NCBI GenBank assembly: GCA_905182105.1
Contig: CAJJAR010000001.1
Coordinates: forward strand, 342,441 to 406,440
Direction of reading: 5' to 3'
Length of the DNA: 64,000 nt
Source: an uncultured Paracoccaceae bacterium
Lineage (GTDB): Bacteria > Pseudomonadota > Alphaproteobacteria > Rhodobacterales > Rhodobacteraceae
The notes beneath the pieces are model-generated. The model did not search any database and was not told the DNA's origin. It saw only the letters and a program-made list of their open reading frames with translations. Position numbers and translations under genes: made by a program. How positions within the stretch are numbered: the stretch's first letter is position 1; each line of letters begins with the position of its first letter. Below are positions 42,243 through 53,820 of this stretch, in pieces.

Positions 42243-43076
42243 ATGAAAACCGTATCAGAGAATACATGCTTTGGTGGCACGCAAGGGATTTACAATCATA
42301 CTTCAAAATCATGCGCATGCGACATGACATTTGCAGTATTCCTGCCTGCCGAAGCGAAAGATGGGCCCGTTCCAGTACTTTGGTATCTTTCAGGTCTGAC
42401 CTGTACTCACGAAAACGCAATGTCCAAAGCTGGCGCGCAGGTTTGGGCAGCAGAACATGGAATCGCATTGATCTTCCCTGACACTTCCCCTCGAGGCGAA
42501 AGTGTGGCGGATGACGAAAACTATGACCTAGGACAAGGCGCAGGTTTCTACGTCAACGCAACTCAAGACCCTTGGAAACCAAACTTTCAAATGTGGGACT
42601 ACATCACCGAAGAATTACCCACACTGATCGCAGAAAATTTCAACATCGACATGGACCGTCAATCGATCACCGGTCACTCGATGGGTGGGCACGGCGCATT
42701 GACTATGGCGATGAGTTTGCCGGGCCGCTATCGCTCAGTTTCAGCCTTTGCACCAATCTGCAGCCCAACCACCACTGATTGGGGACGCAAGCAACTGACC
42801 GCATATCTTGGCACAGACGAAACCACATGGGCCGCACATGATGCGAGCCTCATGATGGAAAAAATCGGCTTTAATGGACCCGTCCTGATCGACACAGGCA
42901 CTTCGGATCAGTTCATTGATCTGCTGAAACCCGAAGCGCTTTCCGCTGCAATCGCCAAACGCCGCCAAGAAGCGACAGTGCGCCTACAACCTGGCTACGA
43001 CCACAGCTACTTCTTTGTTTCAACGTTCATGGAAGACCACGTCACCTTCCATGCTGACGCCTTATATACGGATTAA
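42243..43076 (+). CDS. fghA: S-formylglutathione hydrolase
   Basis: 'VLWYLSGLTCTHENAMSKAGAQ...ITGHSMGGHGALTMAMSLPGRYRSVSAFAPI'. Confidence 0.95.
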   Translation: MKTVSENTCFGGTQGIYNHTSKSCACDMTFAVFLPAEAKDGPVPVLWYLSGLTCTHENAMSKAGAQVWAAEHGIALIFPDTSPRGESVADDENYDLGQGAGFYVNATQDPWKPNFQMWDYITEELPTLIAENFNIDMDRQSITGHSMGGHGALTMAMSLPGRYRSVSAFAPICSPTTTDWGRKQLTAYLGTDETTWAAHDASLMMEKIGFNGPVLIDTGTSDQFIDLLKPEALSAAIAKRRQEATVRLQPGYDHSYFFVSTFMEDHVTFHADALYTD

Positions 43077-43079
43077 ACC

Positions 43080-44507
43080 ATGAGCCATTATGACCTTATC
43101 ATCATCGGCTCTGGCCCATCTGGCCGTTCTGCCGCAATCCAAGCTGGCAAACTAAAACATCGCGTTTTAGTGATCGATCGCAAAGACCGCGTTGGCGGTG
43201 TTTCAGTACACACTGGCACCATCCCATCCAAGACCCTGCGCGAAACGGTATTGAACCTCTCAGGGTGGCGCGAGCGCAGCTTTTACGGCCGCTCGTACCG
43301 CGTAAAGCAAGAGATCAAAGCGGAAGATCTAAAGGGGCGCTTGCACATGACCCTCGACCACGAAGTCGATGTTCTAGAGCACCAGTTCAATCGTAACCAC
43401 GTTGAGACATTACACGGCGCAGCTCACTTCATTGATGCGAACACAATCGAGGTAGAGACCGAAGCCGGTGAAAGCACAACGCTGACTGCCAACAAGTTCT
43501 TAATCTCAACAGGCACAAAGACATACCGCCCAGATTACATACCGTTCAACGGTACGACCATTCTGGACAGCGATGAATTCCTAGATATGGCACAAATCCC
43601 ACGTAGCCTGATTGTTGTTGGAGCAGGCGTCATCGGTGTTGAATATGCATCTATGTTTGCTGCCCTCGACATTAGCGTAACGCTCATTGAGCCACGTGAT
43701 ACCTTCCTAGACTTCATCGATAAAGCGATTATCCAAGACTTCACACATCAGATCAAAGAGAACGGTGTAGATTTACGCCTTGGCTCTGCAATCGAAAAAG
43801 TTGAGGACGCAGGCGACCACGTAGAAGTTACGCTAGAAAATGGCCGTCACATTCGTGGCGAAATGCTGCTGTTTGCTGCGGGCCGTATGGGTGCGACTGA
43901 CAAATTGAAACCAGAGGCTGCTGGCTTGGAAACCGACCACCGCGGCCGTATCGAAGTCGACCGCAAGACCTATCAAACCTCGGTTCCTCATATCTATGCC
44001 GCTGGTGACGTCATCGGCCACCCATCGCTTGCCTCTACCTCAGGCCAGCAAGGACGCGTTGCTGCTTGTCATGCGCTGGACACTCCGACGTTGGGCGAAA
44101 GCGCTTGGTTCCCTTATGGGATTTATTCTGTTCCAGAAATATCCACCTGCGGCATGTCCGAAGAAGAGATGCAAGAACGCGAGATCCCCTACGAGATTGG
44201 CGAAGCGCGCTTTCGCGAAACATCACGTGGGCACATCATGGGTCTTGAGCACGGGATGCTGAAGATGCTGGTTTCCCTCAAAACACGTCGTGTACTGGGC
44301 GTGCAAATCGTTGGCGAAGGTGCAACTGAGCTGATCCACATCGCTCAGGCTGTTTTGAACCTCAAAGGGACTGTAGACTACTTCGTTCAGAACACCTTCA
44401 ACTATCCAACTTTGGCAGAGGCCTATAAGATTGCTGGTCTCGATGCATTTAATCGAATGCCAATTCCGGACGAGTTCAAAACACCAAAGAAGAAATCCAA
44501 AAAATGA
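43080..44507 (+). CDS. sthA: Si-specific NAD(P)+ transhydrogenase
   Basis: '[29 protein letters not shown]...[16 protein letters not shown]' (no redox CxxxxC), pyridine nucleotide oxidoreductase fold. Confidence 0.93.
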   Translation: MSHYDLIIIGSGPSGRSAAIQAGKLKHRVLVIDRKDRVGGVSVHTGTIPSKTLRETVLNLSGWRERSFYGRSYRVKQEIKAEDLKGRLHMTLDHEVDVLEHQFNRNHVETLHGAAHFIDANTIEVETEAGESTTLTANKFLISTGTKTYRPDYIPFNGTTILDSDEFLDMAQIPRSLIVVGAGVIGVEYASMFAALDISVTLIEPRDTFLDFIDKAIIQDFTHQIKENGVDLRLGSAIEKVEDAGDHVEVTLENGRHIRGEMLLFAAGRMGATDKLKPEAAGLETDHRGRIEVDRKTYQTSVPHIYAAGDVIGHPSLASTSGQQGRVAACHALDTPTLGESAWFPYGIYSVPEISTCGMSEEEMQEREIPYEIGEARFRETSRGHIMGLEHGMLKMLVSLKTRRVLGVQIVGEGATELIHIAQAVLNLKGTVDYFVQNTFNYPTLAEAYKIAGLDAFNRMPIPDEFKTPKKKSKK

Positions 44508-44950
44508 GTCTCTACATTGATGCGGATGCTTGCCCTGTGAAGGCCGAAGCCGAAAGAGTGGCAACGCGTCACGCATGTAAGATGTTGGTAGTTTCAAACG
44601 GTGGCTTACGCCCATCAGCCAATCCATTGGTCGAAACAGTCATTGTGGCCGATGGCCCAGACATTGCGGATATGTGGATCGCTGATCGTTGTGGGCCAGG
44701 CGATGTTGTTGTCACAGGCGACATTCCATTGGCCGCAAAATGTGTTGAGGCTGGAGCCCGTGTGCTTAAGCACAACGGTGAGGCATTGACCCAAGCCAAC
44801 ATTGGCAACATCCTTGCGACACGTGACCTAATGGCAGACCTACGTGCAGCAGATCCATTTCGCCAAGGTGGCGGCAAGGCATTTTCAAAGACAGACCGAT
44901 CCCGATTTTTAGAAGCACTTGAACGCGAACTGCGCGCTGCTGCGAAATAA
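44504..44950 (+). CDS. YaiI/YqxD family protein (DUF188)
   Basis: '[21 protein letters not shown]...[20 protein letters not shown]'. Confidence 0.93.
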   Translation: MSLYIDADACPVKAEAERVATRHACKMLVVSNGGLRPSANPLVETVIVADGPDIADMWIADRCGPGDVVVTGDIPLAAKCVEAGARVLKHNGEALTQANIGNILATRDLMADLRAADPFRQGGGKAFSKTDRSRFLEALERELRAAAK

Positions 44951-44966
44951 CAATAGGAAGACCTCC

Positions 44967-45587
44967 ATGACAATCAAAGCCGTCGTTTTTGACATTGGGA
45001 ATGTATTCATTGGCTGGCAGCCCGAACAATTTTTTGACCGCGTTATTGGTGAAGAACGCCGTCGCAGTTTTTTTGCCGCTGTTGATTTGCACGGAATGAA
45101 CGACCAGATTGATGCTGGGGCACCGTTTAAAGAGACGCTGGAACACACAGCGAAAGACAACCCAGACTGGGCTGATGAATTGCAAATCTGGCATGACCGT
45201 TGGATTGAAATGGCGGCCCCTTTGATCCCACATTCAGAACGTCTAATGTATGCTTTGCAGGCCAAAGGCATTCCAGTTTTCTCTTTAACGAACTTTGGCA
45301 TTCAGACTTACGATCTGGCGGCAAAGACATACCCGTTCATGCGCAAATTTGACCATGATTTTATCTCTGGTCATATGGGTGTCATCAAACCAGCCGCATT
45401 GATTTACCAAATGCTCGAAGATGGTTCTGGTTTGTCTGGTGACGAATTGATCTTTGCGGATGATCGCACCGACAACATCGTCGTCGCCGGTGCACGCGGT
45501 TGGAAAACGCATTTGTTTGAACACCCTCAGGGTTGGGCAGATCGCCTTGTGGCTGAAGGGCTATTGACCGAAGCCGAAGCAAAATGA
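44967..45587 (+). CDS. HAD family hydrolase
   Basis: 'KAVVFDIGNVFIGWQPEQFF...FADDRTDNIVVAGARGW'; start at MTIKAVVF. Confidence 0.9.
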   Translation: MTIKAVVFDIGNVFIGWQPEQFFDRVIGEERRRSFFAAVDLHGMNDQIDAGAPFKETLEHTAKDNPDWADELQIWHDRWIEMAAPLIPHSERLMYALQAKGIPVFSLTNFGIQTYDLAAKTYPFMRKFDHDFISGHMGVIKPAALIYQMLEDGSGLSGDELIFADDRTDNIVVAGARGWKTHLFEHPQGWADRLVAEGLLTEAEAK

Positions 45588-46504
45588 CCTCTGTTCCGTT
45601 TATACCATTTGCAGAGGGAGAAGCGCTCCTTGGTTGGATTGGTTTAACCGATGCGTTGGCTGCAGGGCACAACCTACCCAAAGCAGAAATTGGAGACACA
45701 TTCTTGTATCGTGGCTCAGATACTTTACTAAGCCGCTCGGCTTGGATCGATGGACTGGGCATCGCCGTTAAGACCGCAACGATTTTTCCAAACAATCCGT
45801 CTGCATCTAAACCGGTAGTCAACGGCGGCGTGAATTTGTACTCCGATACCGACGGTACTTTGGAAGCCATCATTGATTTTCATCTCGCAACCAAATGGAA
45901 AACAGCTGGCGACAGCATAACCGCAGCACGCCGCCTCGCACGTCCTGACAGTCGTAACATTTTGATTGTAGGCGCAGGCACGGTAGGCCGCTCACTGCAT
46001 GACGCATACAGCGCAGCCTTTCCAAACGCCCAGTTCACAGTCTGGAATCGCACAACAAAAAACGCTGAGTTGATGGCAGCCGAACGCCCCACACTTTCTG
46101 TTGCCACCGATTTGGAGCAGGCAGTCCGCAACGCAGACATCGTAACCTCCGCCACCATGTCGACCAAACCATTAATCAAAGGCGAGTGGTTGCAAGCAGG
46201 CCAACACATCGACCTTATCGGCGCATACCGTCCAGACATGCGCGAAGTAGACGATGCAGCACTACAGCGCTCACGCATTTTTGTAGACAGCCTAGACACA
46301 ACTGTCGGGCACATCGGTGAAATCAAAATACCAACTGAATCTGGTGTAATTTCAACTGACGATATTGTTGCTGACTACTACAATATCAAAAATTTCACTC
46401 GCCAATCAGACAACGAAATTACGCTATTCAAAAATGGTGGCGGTGCGCATCTCGATCTTATGACCAGCCGATATATTTTGGATCGTTGGCGAACCAAAAT
46501 ATGA
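45584..46504 (+). CDS. Ornithine cyclodeaminase/mu-crystallin family protein
   Basis: 'NILIVGAGTVGRSLHDAYSAAFPNAQFTVWNRT...IDLIGAYRPDMREVDDAAL'. Confidence 0.9.
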   Translation: MTSVPFIPFAEGEALLGWIGLTDALAAGHNLPKAEIGDTFLYRGSDTLLSRSAWIDGLGIAVKTATIFPNNPSASKPVVNGGVNLYSDTDGTLEAIIDFHLATKWKTAGDSITAARRLARPDSRNILIVGAGTVGRSLHDAYSAAFPNAQFTVWNRTTKNAELMAAERPTLSVATDLEQAVRNADIVTSATMSTKPLIKGEWLQAGQHIDLIGAYRPDMREVDDAALQRSRIFVDSLDTTVGHIGEIKIPTESGVISTDDIVADYYNIKNFTRQSDNEITLFKNGGGAHLDLMTSRYILDRWRTKI

Positions 46505-47424
46505 TGTGGTTCTTCCTGATTTCCGGTGCGCTAATCGCTATCCCATTGATGATCGAGCTGACTCGTGCACCAATGTCTTCAGCAGAACGAGGCACTGCCA
46601 CAGGACAATTCGCGCAACTTTCTCAAGGGGTCACACATTACGAATGGTTCGGGCCAAAGCGTGGTCCAATTGTGGTGTGCATCCACGGATTGACCACTCC
46701 CTCTGTTGTATGGGGCAGCCTATCAAAGGGATTGGCACTGATGGGATGTCGCGTTCTGACATACGATCTTTACGGCCGCGGTTATTCAGACAGGCCACGT
46801 GGCAAGCAAAACGAAGCCTTCTTTATCCAACAGTTAAACAACCTGCTCCATCATGAGGACATCACCGGTACATTTTCGATAATTGGCTATTCCATGGGTG
46901 GTGCCATTGCTTCAATTTTTGCCGCAACACATCCCAGCCGCATTGGTCAATTGATCCTTTTAGCCCCAGCCGAAATCAAGATTAATTCTGGTAAGCTTGC
47001 CAAGCTTGTCGCAAAGACACCTATACTTGGTGATTGGCTCATGCTCGCGTTTTATCCAAGACAATTGCGCAAAGGCATTAGTGCGGAGCGCAAGCTTGCC
47101 ACCCACATACCTAGAATTGCAGATCAACAAGAACGCGAGTTGCGCAACAGGGGTTTTATGCCCGCAGTCTTGTCCAGTTTGCGTGGCATACTCAGCAAGT
47201 TGCTACATAAAGAACACCGTGCGATGCATCATGCAGGCCTCCCTGTTCTTGCCATATGGGGTCGCAATGATGCTGTCATTCCAATAGGCGCGGCTGACGC
47301 GCTCGCTGAATGGTCACCATCCACAGTTCAAATGATCGTGGATGATGCCGGTCATGGCTTACCCTATACCCACGCCAATCAGACCTTAGAAATCATACGC
47401 AAAGCAATGGCCGCGCAAACCTAA
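46501..47424 (+). CDS. Alpha/beta hydrolase
   Basis: 'VVCIHGLTTPSVVWG...DLYGRGYSDRP...IIGYSMGGAIASIFAA...DDAGHGLPYTHA'. Confidence 0.92.
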   Translation: MMWFFLISGALIAIPLMIELTRAPMSSAERGTATGQFAQLSQGVTHYEWFGPKRGPIVVCIHGLTTPSVVWGSLSKGLALMGCRVLTYDLYGRGYSDRPRGKQNEAFFIQQLNNLLHHEDITGTFSIIGYSMGGAIASIFAATHPSRIGQLILLAPAEIKINSGKLAKLVAKTPILGDWLMLAFYPRQLRKGISAERKLATHIPRIADQQERELRNRGFMPAVLSSLRGILSKLLHKEHRAMHHAGLPVLAIWGRNDAVIPIGAADALAEWSPSTVQMIVDDAGHGLPYTHANQTLEIIRKAMAAQT

Positions 47425-48656
47425 GCTAGTGCAACAAGTGGACGTTCGCGAATAGGCAGGTGCACAATCGCACTGAAGGCCCCGACGCCAACACCAATCC
47501 ACCAAACCGCGGTATAGTCTCCGTACATATCGTAAAGCTGACCACCCAACCAAACACCAAGGAAACTGCCCAACTGGTGGCTGAAGAACACGATGCCGTA
47601 CAGCGTTCCCATATAGCGAACACCATAGATATGAGCGACCAAACCGGACGTCAGCGGAACAGTCGCCAACCACAGCGAACCCATCGCAACTGAAAAAATG
47701 ACAACAGACAGCGAAGTAATCGGAAGCAGGATAAACAGTCCTGCAATGATCGTTCGACCCAAATAGACACCCGCCAAAAGATGCTTTTTAGAATACCGAT
47801 TTCCAGCCCACCCAGCAGCCAAAGTACCAAAAATATTGGCCGCACCAATCAGTGAAATAGCAATTGCGCCCAATGCAGATGTCGTCGTGACACCCATGCT
47901 ATGCAGCACACCACCCACCATGATCGGACCGCACATTTCAGTCACAAATGCTGGGAAGTGTGCAGTGATGAAACCCAACTGATAGCCGCAAGAAAAGAAC
48001 CCCAAAAATATCAACGTGTATGATGGATCTTTGAACGCTTTGACCAAAATGTGACCAAGGCTTTCTTCTAGCTCTGTCTTGCTCACCATCACCGGTGCAC
48101 GCATAAACGGCAACGCCAATATTAAGGAAATGATAGCAGCAGCAAAAACCATAAAGACCGATTGCCATGTCATCAGTGTAATCAAATACTCGGCTAGCGG
48201 GGCACCAAACACCTGCCCAACACTGCCAGCTGCCGTGGCGATGGCCAACGACATCGACCTGTTCTCGTTCGTAGAAGCACGACCAACAATTGCCAAGATT
48301 ACGCCAAAACCAGTACCCGCGATCCCAAACCCAACCAGCCACGCATAGGCCTGATGCTCACCCGGTGTCACACCGCTCGCGGACATTACCATGCCCAAGG
48401 CATAAACAAGCGCTCCAATAATGATAGCTTTGCGATCACCAATCTTTTCCGCAATCGCTCCAAATATCGGTTGCCCAATACCCCACGCCAAATTTTGAAT
48501 CGCAATCGCCAAGGAAAACTCGCTGCGCAGCCAATTAAACTCTTCAGCGATTGGAATTTGGAAAACACCAAAGGACGCACGTACTGCGAAACTGACCATG
48601 ATGATCAAACAGCCCACCAATAAGACGGGGTTCATTATGGATGTATGTTTTTGCAT
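47421..48656 (-). CDS. MFS transporter
   Basis: 411 aa, multiple TM segments, 'GAIAEKIGDRKAIIIGALVYALGMVMSA'. Confidence 0.9.
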   Translation of the reverse strand: MQKHTSIMNPVLLVGCLIIMVSFAVRASFGVFQIPIAEEFNWLRSEFSLAIAIQNLAWGIGQPIFGAIAEKIGDRKAIIIGALVYALGMVMSASGVTPGEHQAYAWLVGFGIAGTGFGVILAIVGRASTNENRSMSLAIATAAGSVGQVFGAPLAEYLITLMTWQSVFMVFAAAIISLILALPFMRAPVMVSKTELEESLGHILVKAFKDPSYTLIFLGFFSCGYQLGFITAHFPAFVTEMCGPIMVGGVLHSMGVTTTSALGAIAISLIGAANIFGTLAAGWAGNRYSKKHLLAGVYLGRTIIAGLFILLPITSLSVVIFSVAMGSLWLATVPLTSGLVAHIYGVRYMGTLYGIVFFSHQLGSFLGVWLGGQLYDMYGDYTAVWWIGVGVGAFSAIVHLPIRERPLVALA

Positions 48657-48780
48657 CTGCGACTTTCGCTTTTTATTGCCACGTTACGCCTAATGCCCCA
48701 CAGGTCAATTCAGCATTTATTATGAACCCATTACCAACAGTGATCTTTCATTAAAGCCGTACGCAAGGTATGCCGATCAC

Positions 48781-49851
48781 ATGACCACTTTAACCCAAAT
48801 TTATGCAGATCTGATTGCTGAGGGGACCCTAAGTCCCGATCCAGCACAAGAAGCCGTGCTGCCAGAATTTGAACGTATCCGTGCGGAGGTATCTCAACCT
48901 ATTAAAACCGGTTGGTTCCGCAAAGCACCCGAACCACCAATGGGTCTGTACCTTTGGGGCGGGGTTGGGCGCGGTAAATCAATGCTGATGGATTTGTTTG
49001 CTCAAAACCTTGGTGATGTGCCAGTTCGGCGCGTCCACTTTCACGCCTTCATGCAAGAAATTCAGGCCGCAATGCATGCCGCCCGCGCCACTGGTGTCGA
49101 CGACCCAATTGCCCCTGTCGCCGCAGAAGTTATTGCACAGGTAAAGGTCCTAGCATTCGATGAAATGCAGATCACAGATATCACCGATGCTATGATCGTT
49201 GGCCGTCTGTTTGAGGCACTATTCGATGCTGGGGTCGTCATCATCACCACATCTAATCTTTTGCCCGATGATCTATACAAACACGGACTAAACCGCGAAG
49301 CATTCCTACCCTTCATTGATCTGATAAAAAACAAAATGAACCTTTGGGAATTGGTCAGCCCAACAGATTACCGACAAGATCGTCTTTCAGGGTCCCAAGT
49401 CTCTTTCACACCGTCCAATGCGCAGGCCCGCGCCGCAATGGACAGTATGTGGAGTGATCTGACTGGTGGCCCATCTGAGGCACTGACACTGCGCGTCAAG
49501 GGCCGTGATGTCATCTTGCCACAGTTTCGCAATGGTATCGCCCGTACGGGCTTTTTCGAGCTCTGCGGCAAACCTTTGGGACCAGCGGACTACTTGGCCG
49601 TTGCAGAAGCCGTCAAAGTTCTTTTGATCGATGATATCCCATGTCTGTCGCGCGATAACTTCAACGAAGCCAAACGCTTTGTCACACTCATCGATGCCCT
49701 TTATGAGGCACGCGTCCGTCTGATCTACTCAGCCGCTGCATCACCTGAAATGTTGTATCTAGAAGGTGAGGGCACGTTTGAATTTGAACGAACGGCATCT
49801 CGGTTGCGCGAAATGCAAAGCGACGGATGGGGTAAACAGCCTGACAGCTAA
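48781..49851 (+). CDS. zapE: Cell division protein ZapE (AFG1-like ATPase)
   Basis: 'MGLYLWGGVGRGKSMLMDLF...RRVHFHAFMQEI...VLAFDEMQITDITDAMIVGRLFEALF'. Confidence 0.94.
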   Translation: MTTLTQIYADLIAEGTLSPDPAQEAVLPEFERIRAEVSQPIKTGWFRKAPEPPMGLYLWGGVGRGKSMLMDLFAQNLGDVPVRRVHFHAFMQEIQAAMHAARATGVDDPIAPVAAEVIAQVKVLAFDEMQITDITDAMIVGRLFEALFDAGVVIITTSNLLPDDLYKHGLNREAFLPFIDLIKNKMNLWELVSPTDYRQDRLSGSQVSFTPSNAQARAAMDSMWSDLTGGPSEALTLRVKGRDVILPQFRNGIARTGFFELCGKPLGPADYLAVAEAVKVLLIDDIPCLSRDNFNEAKRFVTLIDALYEARVRLIYSAAASPEMLYLEGEGTFEFERTASRLREMQSDGWGKQPDS

Positions 49852-49852
49852 G

Positions 49853-50449
49853 TTAATTGTTGAACTGAAGAACTAGCTCTTGAAGCAGCGCATCGGTAGT
49901 GAAACGACCTGATGGCATCGTCAAAGCGACCAGCGCTCTAAAGTCACCACGCGTCACCGCGGTATTCAGCAGTGCATCGATATATGTATCGGACTGACCT
50001 TCAGCCAACGCCTGTACCAAAAGGCCATGCAAGCGATCACCAGCAGAGGCGTTATAACCAAAACTGGCCAAAACTTCGCGCGACAACGGACGAATATCGC
50101 GAGTAGCGCCGTTCAAACGAAAGGGTTGGCGTAAGAGCTTGCTCACATCTTCGGCACGTTCAATACCACCAATAGACAACAAAGATGTCTCAGAAAGCGT
50201 GACTACCGCCTCAGAATTAGAGTAATTGGCTGATGGTACATTGGCCAAATCTGCCGTTTTTGTCAATTCAGTCGGCTCGTTTTCAGCCAATTGGTTGGGC
50301 GCTACATTAGGTTGGACAAGAATTAGGCCAATTGTAACGATTAGGAACGCAGCGATGATCATCATCAGCTTCATATTTGAAGAATACCCTTGTTGTTCAG
50401 AACCAAAAGACTCGCCAAACAAGGACGCATTGTCTGTGCCCCGTTTCAT
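49853..50449 (-). CDS. Conserved hypothetical membrane-anchored protein
   Basis: 198 aa with one TM 'LMMIIAAFLIVTIGLILVQP'. Confidence 0.7.
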   Translation of the reverse strand: MKRGTDNASLFGESFGSEQQGYSSNMKLMMIIAAFLIVTIGLILVQPNVAPNQLAENEPTELTKTADLANVPSANYSNSEAVVTLSETSLLSIGGIERAEDVSKLLRQPFRLNGATRDIRPLSREVLASFGYNASAGDRLHGLLVQALAEGQSDTYIDALLNTAVTRGDFRALVALTMPSGRFTTDALLQELVLQFNN

Positions 50450-50469
50450 ATCGCTTCACCCAAGAACCG

Positions 50470-50517
50470 TATATGTAGATTGATCCACCTACTTTATAGT
50501 GCATTTATCTACATATA
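50470..50517. repeat. 11-bp inverted repeat TATATGTAGAT ... ATCTACATATA
   Basis: Perfect arms 50470-50480 and 50507-50517 with 26-bp spacer, just upstream of the 50449 (-) start. Confidence 0.7.
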
Positions 50518-50574
50518 TGCGAATCGGACCTCGTGGTCCAACATACTGATAAATCTGTTGGTGGGTGGGGAAGG

Positions 50575-51849
50575 CTAGCCGTTCTCGCGCAATATCGCGC
50601 CAGCAAGGTACAGCGACCCACAAATCAAGATACGCGCATCAGATTGATTTTCTAAAATCGCCTGAACCGCGGACATAACGCTGTCTGCCTCGTCCGCGTC
50701 CATGCCAACATCTGTCGCTGCTTGTGCAGTCACAGGAGCGGGCAAAGTATTCACTTCGTCAGGAATCGAAATAGCAGTCAGACTGGCTGTATGAGGAACT
50801 AATGGCTCCAAATAGCCGCTAATATCTTTAGTATTCAGCATCCCACAAATAAGATGGGTTGGGCGTTTTGGCAATCGCGTCAACGTTTCTGCCAAAGTTC
50901 CAGCACATGCAGCGTTGTGACCACCATCCAGCCAGAATTCTGCATCAGGTGCCGCATCAATCAATGGACCATGGGACAACTTTTGCATGCGTGCAGCCCA
51001 CGTCACATTTGTAGGAACCGCTTTGCATGCATCTGCCCCAAAACCAAAGTGGCGCAACGCAGTGATAGCTGTCCCAGCATTCTGAAATTGATGTGCACCC
51101 ATCAATGCAGGGGGCGGCAAATCCAATAGACCCGTTTCATCCTGATAAATCAAACGACCGCGTTCTTCCCATGCATCCCAATGTTGGCCTTGAACAAGCA
51201 TTGGCGCACCCAAGCGTTCGGCGCGGGCCTCGATAACTTCCATCGCGTCGTCAGGTTGGCGGGTTATGATAGCAGGCACGCCACGCTTCAAAATACCGGC
51301 TTTTTCACCCGCAATCTCAGCAACCGTATTACCCAAAAACTGCGGATGATCGAACGACACTGGGGTGATGATTGTAAGGGCAGGTTTGGCAAAAACATTG
51401 GTCGCATCGACGCGCCCCCCCAAGCCAACCTCAAGCAAGGTGTAGTCCGCAGGCGTGCGTGCGAACGCAAGGATTGCCGCGCAGGTAGTAATCTCAAAAT
51501 ACGTGATCGTTTCATCGTTATTAGCCACGTAACACTCGTCCAGAATATCCGTCAGCGCATCTTCAGTGATCAATAAACCTGCAACACGGATACGTTCGTG
51601 AAACCGCGCAAGGTGCGGGGACGTATAGGCATGAACGCGTTGCCCCGCGCCCTCCAGTCCGGCGCGGATCATCGCTTGGGTCGATCCTTTACCATTGGTT
51701 CCGGCGATATGAATCACAGGTGGCAGATCGTCTTGAGGGTTCCCCAAAGCCTCAAGCAAACGCCAAACACGATCCAAAGTCAGATCAATTATCTTTGGGT
51801 GCAAAGCCATCATACGCGCAAGAATTGCGTCAGATGTTGTTCCACTCAT
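50575..51849 (-). CDS. folC: Folylpolyglutamate synthase/dihydrofolate synthase
   Basis: '[45 protein letters not shown]'. Confidence 0.95.
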   Translation of the reverse strand: MSGTTSDAILARMMALHPKIIDLTLDRVWRLLEALGNPQDDLPPVIHIAGTNGKGSTQAMIRAGLEGAGQRVHAYTSPHLARFHERIRVAGLLITEDALTDILDECYVANNDETITYFEITTCAAILAFARTPADYTLLEVGLGGRVDATNVFAKPALTIITPVSFDHPQFLGNTVAEIAGEKAGILKRGVPAIITRQPDDAMEVIEARAERLGAPMLVQGQHWDAWEERGRLIYQDETGLLDLPPPALMGAHQFQNAGTAITALRHFGFGADACKAVPTNVTWAARMQKLSHGPLIDAAPDAEFWLDGGHNAACAGTLAETLTRLPKRPTHLICGMLNTKDISGYLEPLVPHTASLTAISIPDEVNTLPAPVTAQAATDVGMDADEADSVMSAVQAILENQSDARILICGSLYLAGAILRENG

Positions 51850-52754
51850 TTTTTGGCGTCAGCTGTTTCTGGTTCTGGTGCAGGCAAATCACCTTTGATC
51901 TCTGGGCTCATACCCATCAGCATCCGAACAATCGTGATCAATTCACCACGCATCTCAGTGCGGGGTGTCACGCGATCCAACATACCGTGATCCAACAGAT
52001 ATTCCGCACGTTGGAATCCCTCTGGCAATTTTTCACGGATTGTTTGCTCGATCACACGTGGACCAGCAAAGCAGATCAACGCATTTGGCTCAGCAATATG
52101 CACATCACCCAACATTGCGTAACTAGCAGTAACGCCACCTGTTGTTGGGTGCGTAAGGACGACGATATAAGGAAGCCCTGCTTCCTTGAGCATCTGGATC
52201 GCTATAGTGGAACGTGGCATTTGCATTAGGGACAAAATACCTTCCTGCATCCGCGCACCGCCTGCCGCTGAAAACAAAATCAACGGGCATTTAGCTTTAA
52301 CTGCAGCTTCAGCAGCCGCGATAATCGCGTTGCCAACGTACATGCCCATAGAACCACCCATAAAGGAGAAGTCCTGCCCGGCAGCAACAATAGGTGTACG
52401 CCCGATTTCACCAGCAGCGACAAGCATCGCGTCTTTTTCACCAGTACCCTTTTGGGCCGCTTTCATGCGGTCAGGGTACTTTTTCTGGTCGCGGAAAGTC
52501 AGCGGATCATCAATCGGTGTTGGCACATCTATTTCAACAAAAATGCCGCCATCAAACAAAGAAATAAACCTATCTCTCGGCGTAATCGCCATGTGATGAC
52601 CACAGCTGGTGCAGACGTTCAGGTTATCCGAAACTTCACGGTGAAACAGCATCGTGCCGCACTCTTTGCACTTAGTCCAAAGGTTATCAGGCGTTTCGCG
52701 ACGTGAGAAAATTGAGTTAATCCGCGGCCGGACGTAGTTGGAAATCCAGTTCAT
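51846..52754 (-). CDS. accD: Acetyl-CoA carboxylase carboxyltransferase subunit beta
   Basis: Zinc finger '[29 protein letters not shown]', '[19 protein letters not shown]'. Confidence 0.97.
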   Translation of the reverse strand: MNWISNYVRPRINSIFSRRETPDNLWTKCKECGTMLFHREVSDNLNVCTSCGHHMAITPRDRFISLFDGGIFVEIDVPTPIDDPLTFRDQKKYPDRMKAAQKGTGEKDAMLVAAGEIGRTPIVAAGQDFSFMGGSMGMYVGNAIIAAAEAAVKAKCPLILFSAAGGARMQEGILSLMQMPRSTIAIQMLKEAGLPYIVVLTHPTTGGVTASYAMLGDVHIAEPNALICFAGPRVIEQTIREKLPEGFQRAEYLLDHGMLDRVTPRTEMRGELITIVRMLMGMSPEIKGDLPAPEPETADAKK

Positions 52755-52814
52755 ACCTTTGGTCCCTTTGGGGTCTGTTATCTTTCAGATAATCTGACAG
52801 CGCGCTAAATGCAA

Positions 52815-53693
52815 TCAACGCCTTATTATAAGTCGCGCAACCAGCCACATTACGAAGGTTGTGGCAAAATCCACAGGCAGCCAAGCGCGCATCATTTCGA
52901 CATCCGTCATATCAAAAGGCAGTACATAAAGTGCCGCGGCACCAAATTCACCCGGGACTGCGACAATCAACAGAGCTGTGATATTGTTTACAAAATGCAC
53001 AGCAATTACTGGACCCAAATTTCCTGCGCGCGCCGTGAGATCAGCCATCGCAACCCCAAAGAAGGTTGCCCATGCAACAACGATCCAGGCATTTTCACCT
53101 GCGCTTTGAGGGTCAAAGTGCGCCAAGCCAAACAGAACAGATGGCAGCGCCATCCAAATCCAAGGCGACGCAAACCGCGCACCCAATTGTTGCTGTAAAT
53201 ACCCGCGAAAAAGTATTTCTTCGGCACTGGTTTGGATTAGGATACTGAACAACGCGACAGGCAAAACCAGCAACCACGGCAGAAATAGCCGATTTGCAAT
53301 TAAAGGTTCTCCAAATCCCCAAGGCGGCAAAATACCAAGCACAATTAAAAGAATGCAAATACCAAGAGATACCAACACGAAATGGCCCGATGCTCTTCGA
53401 AGAGGCCCAAACACAATATCAGGACGACAACCGTGCACAAAAAAAACGGTGGTAAAGACACCAGCCGTAACAGCACCAAAGCTGAACAAAAGGGAAAGGA
53501 TATTGGCGACATCTATGTCAACATTTAGAAGGGACAACCCTTCGAAAATGAACGGATAGATCAACGAGCCCGCGCCAACAAAGACACCAATGATTAAGAT
53601 TTGACCTAAGAAAAGTCGCCAAATTTGGGATTTTTCCGCCGCTGGCGCAACAAAAGCCCTGTGTGCAGTGTAGTCGAACGTCCACATGGCCAA
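52815..53693 (-). CDS. CPBP family intramembrane metalloprotease
   Basis: 'QTSAEEILFRGYLQQQLG...LFGLAHFDP...VHFVNN' CAAX protease/bacteriocin-processing motifs. Confidence 0.9.
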   Translation of the reverse strand: MAMWTFDYTAHRAFVAPAAEKSQIWRLFLGQILIIGVFVGAGSLIYPFIFEGLSLLNVDIDVANILSLLFSFGAVTAGVFTTVFFVHGCRPDIVFGPLRRASGHFVLVSLGICILLIVLGILPPWGFGEPLIANRLFLPWLLVLPVALFSILIQTSAEEILFRGYLQQQLGARFASPWIWMALPSVLFGLAHFDPQSAGENAWIVVAWATFFGVAMADLTARAGNLGPVIAVHFVNNITALLIVAVPGEFGAAALYVLPFDMTDVEMMRAWLPVDFATTFVMWLVARLIIRR

Positions 53694-53820
53694 TCATCCT
53701 TAGCGTTAGTCTTAAAATTTAGTCGAGCCAAACAAGGAGGGTCAACAGTTGATCTGACGCTTGCAGCGAAGCTGCCCCTTGAGTATGCCAGTGCAAACAT
53801 CTTTTTAGGGGAGAGAACCT

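Noticed and set aside
46486-48656. Ornithine cyclodeaminase, alpha/beta hydrolase and MFS genes as a new biosynthetic cluster
   Set aside because: The MFS gene is on the opposite strand and no synthetase-type enzyme is present; looks like ordinary gene adjacency
52815-53693. CPBP protease as bacteriocin immunity or processing system
   Set aside because: No bacteriocin precursor or transporter nearby; it sits between accD and ilvD as a lone membrane protease
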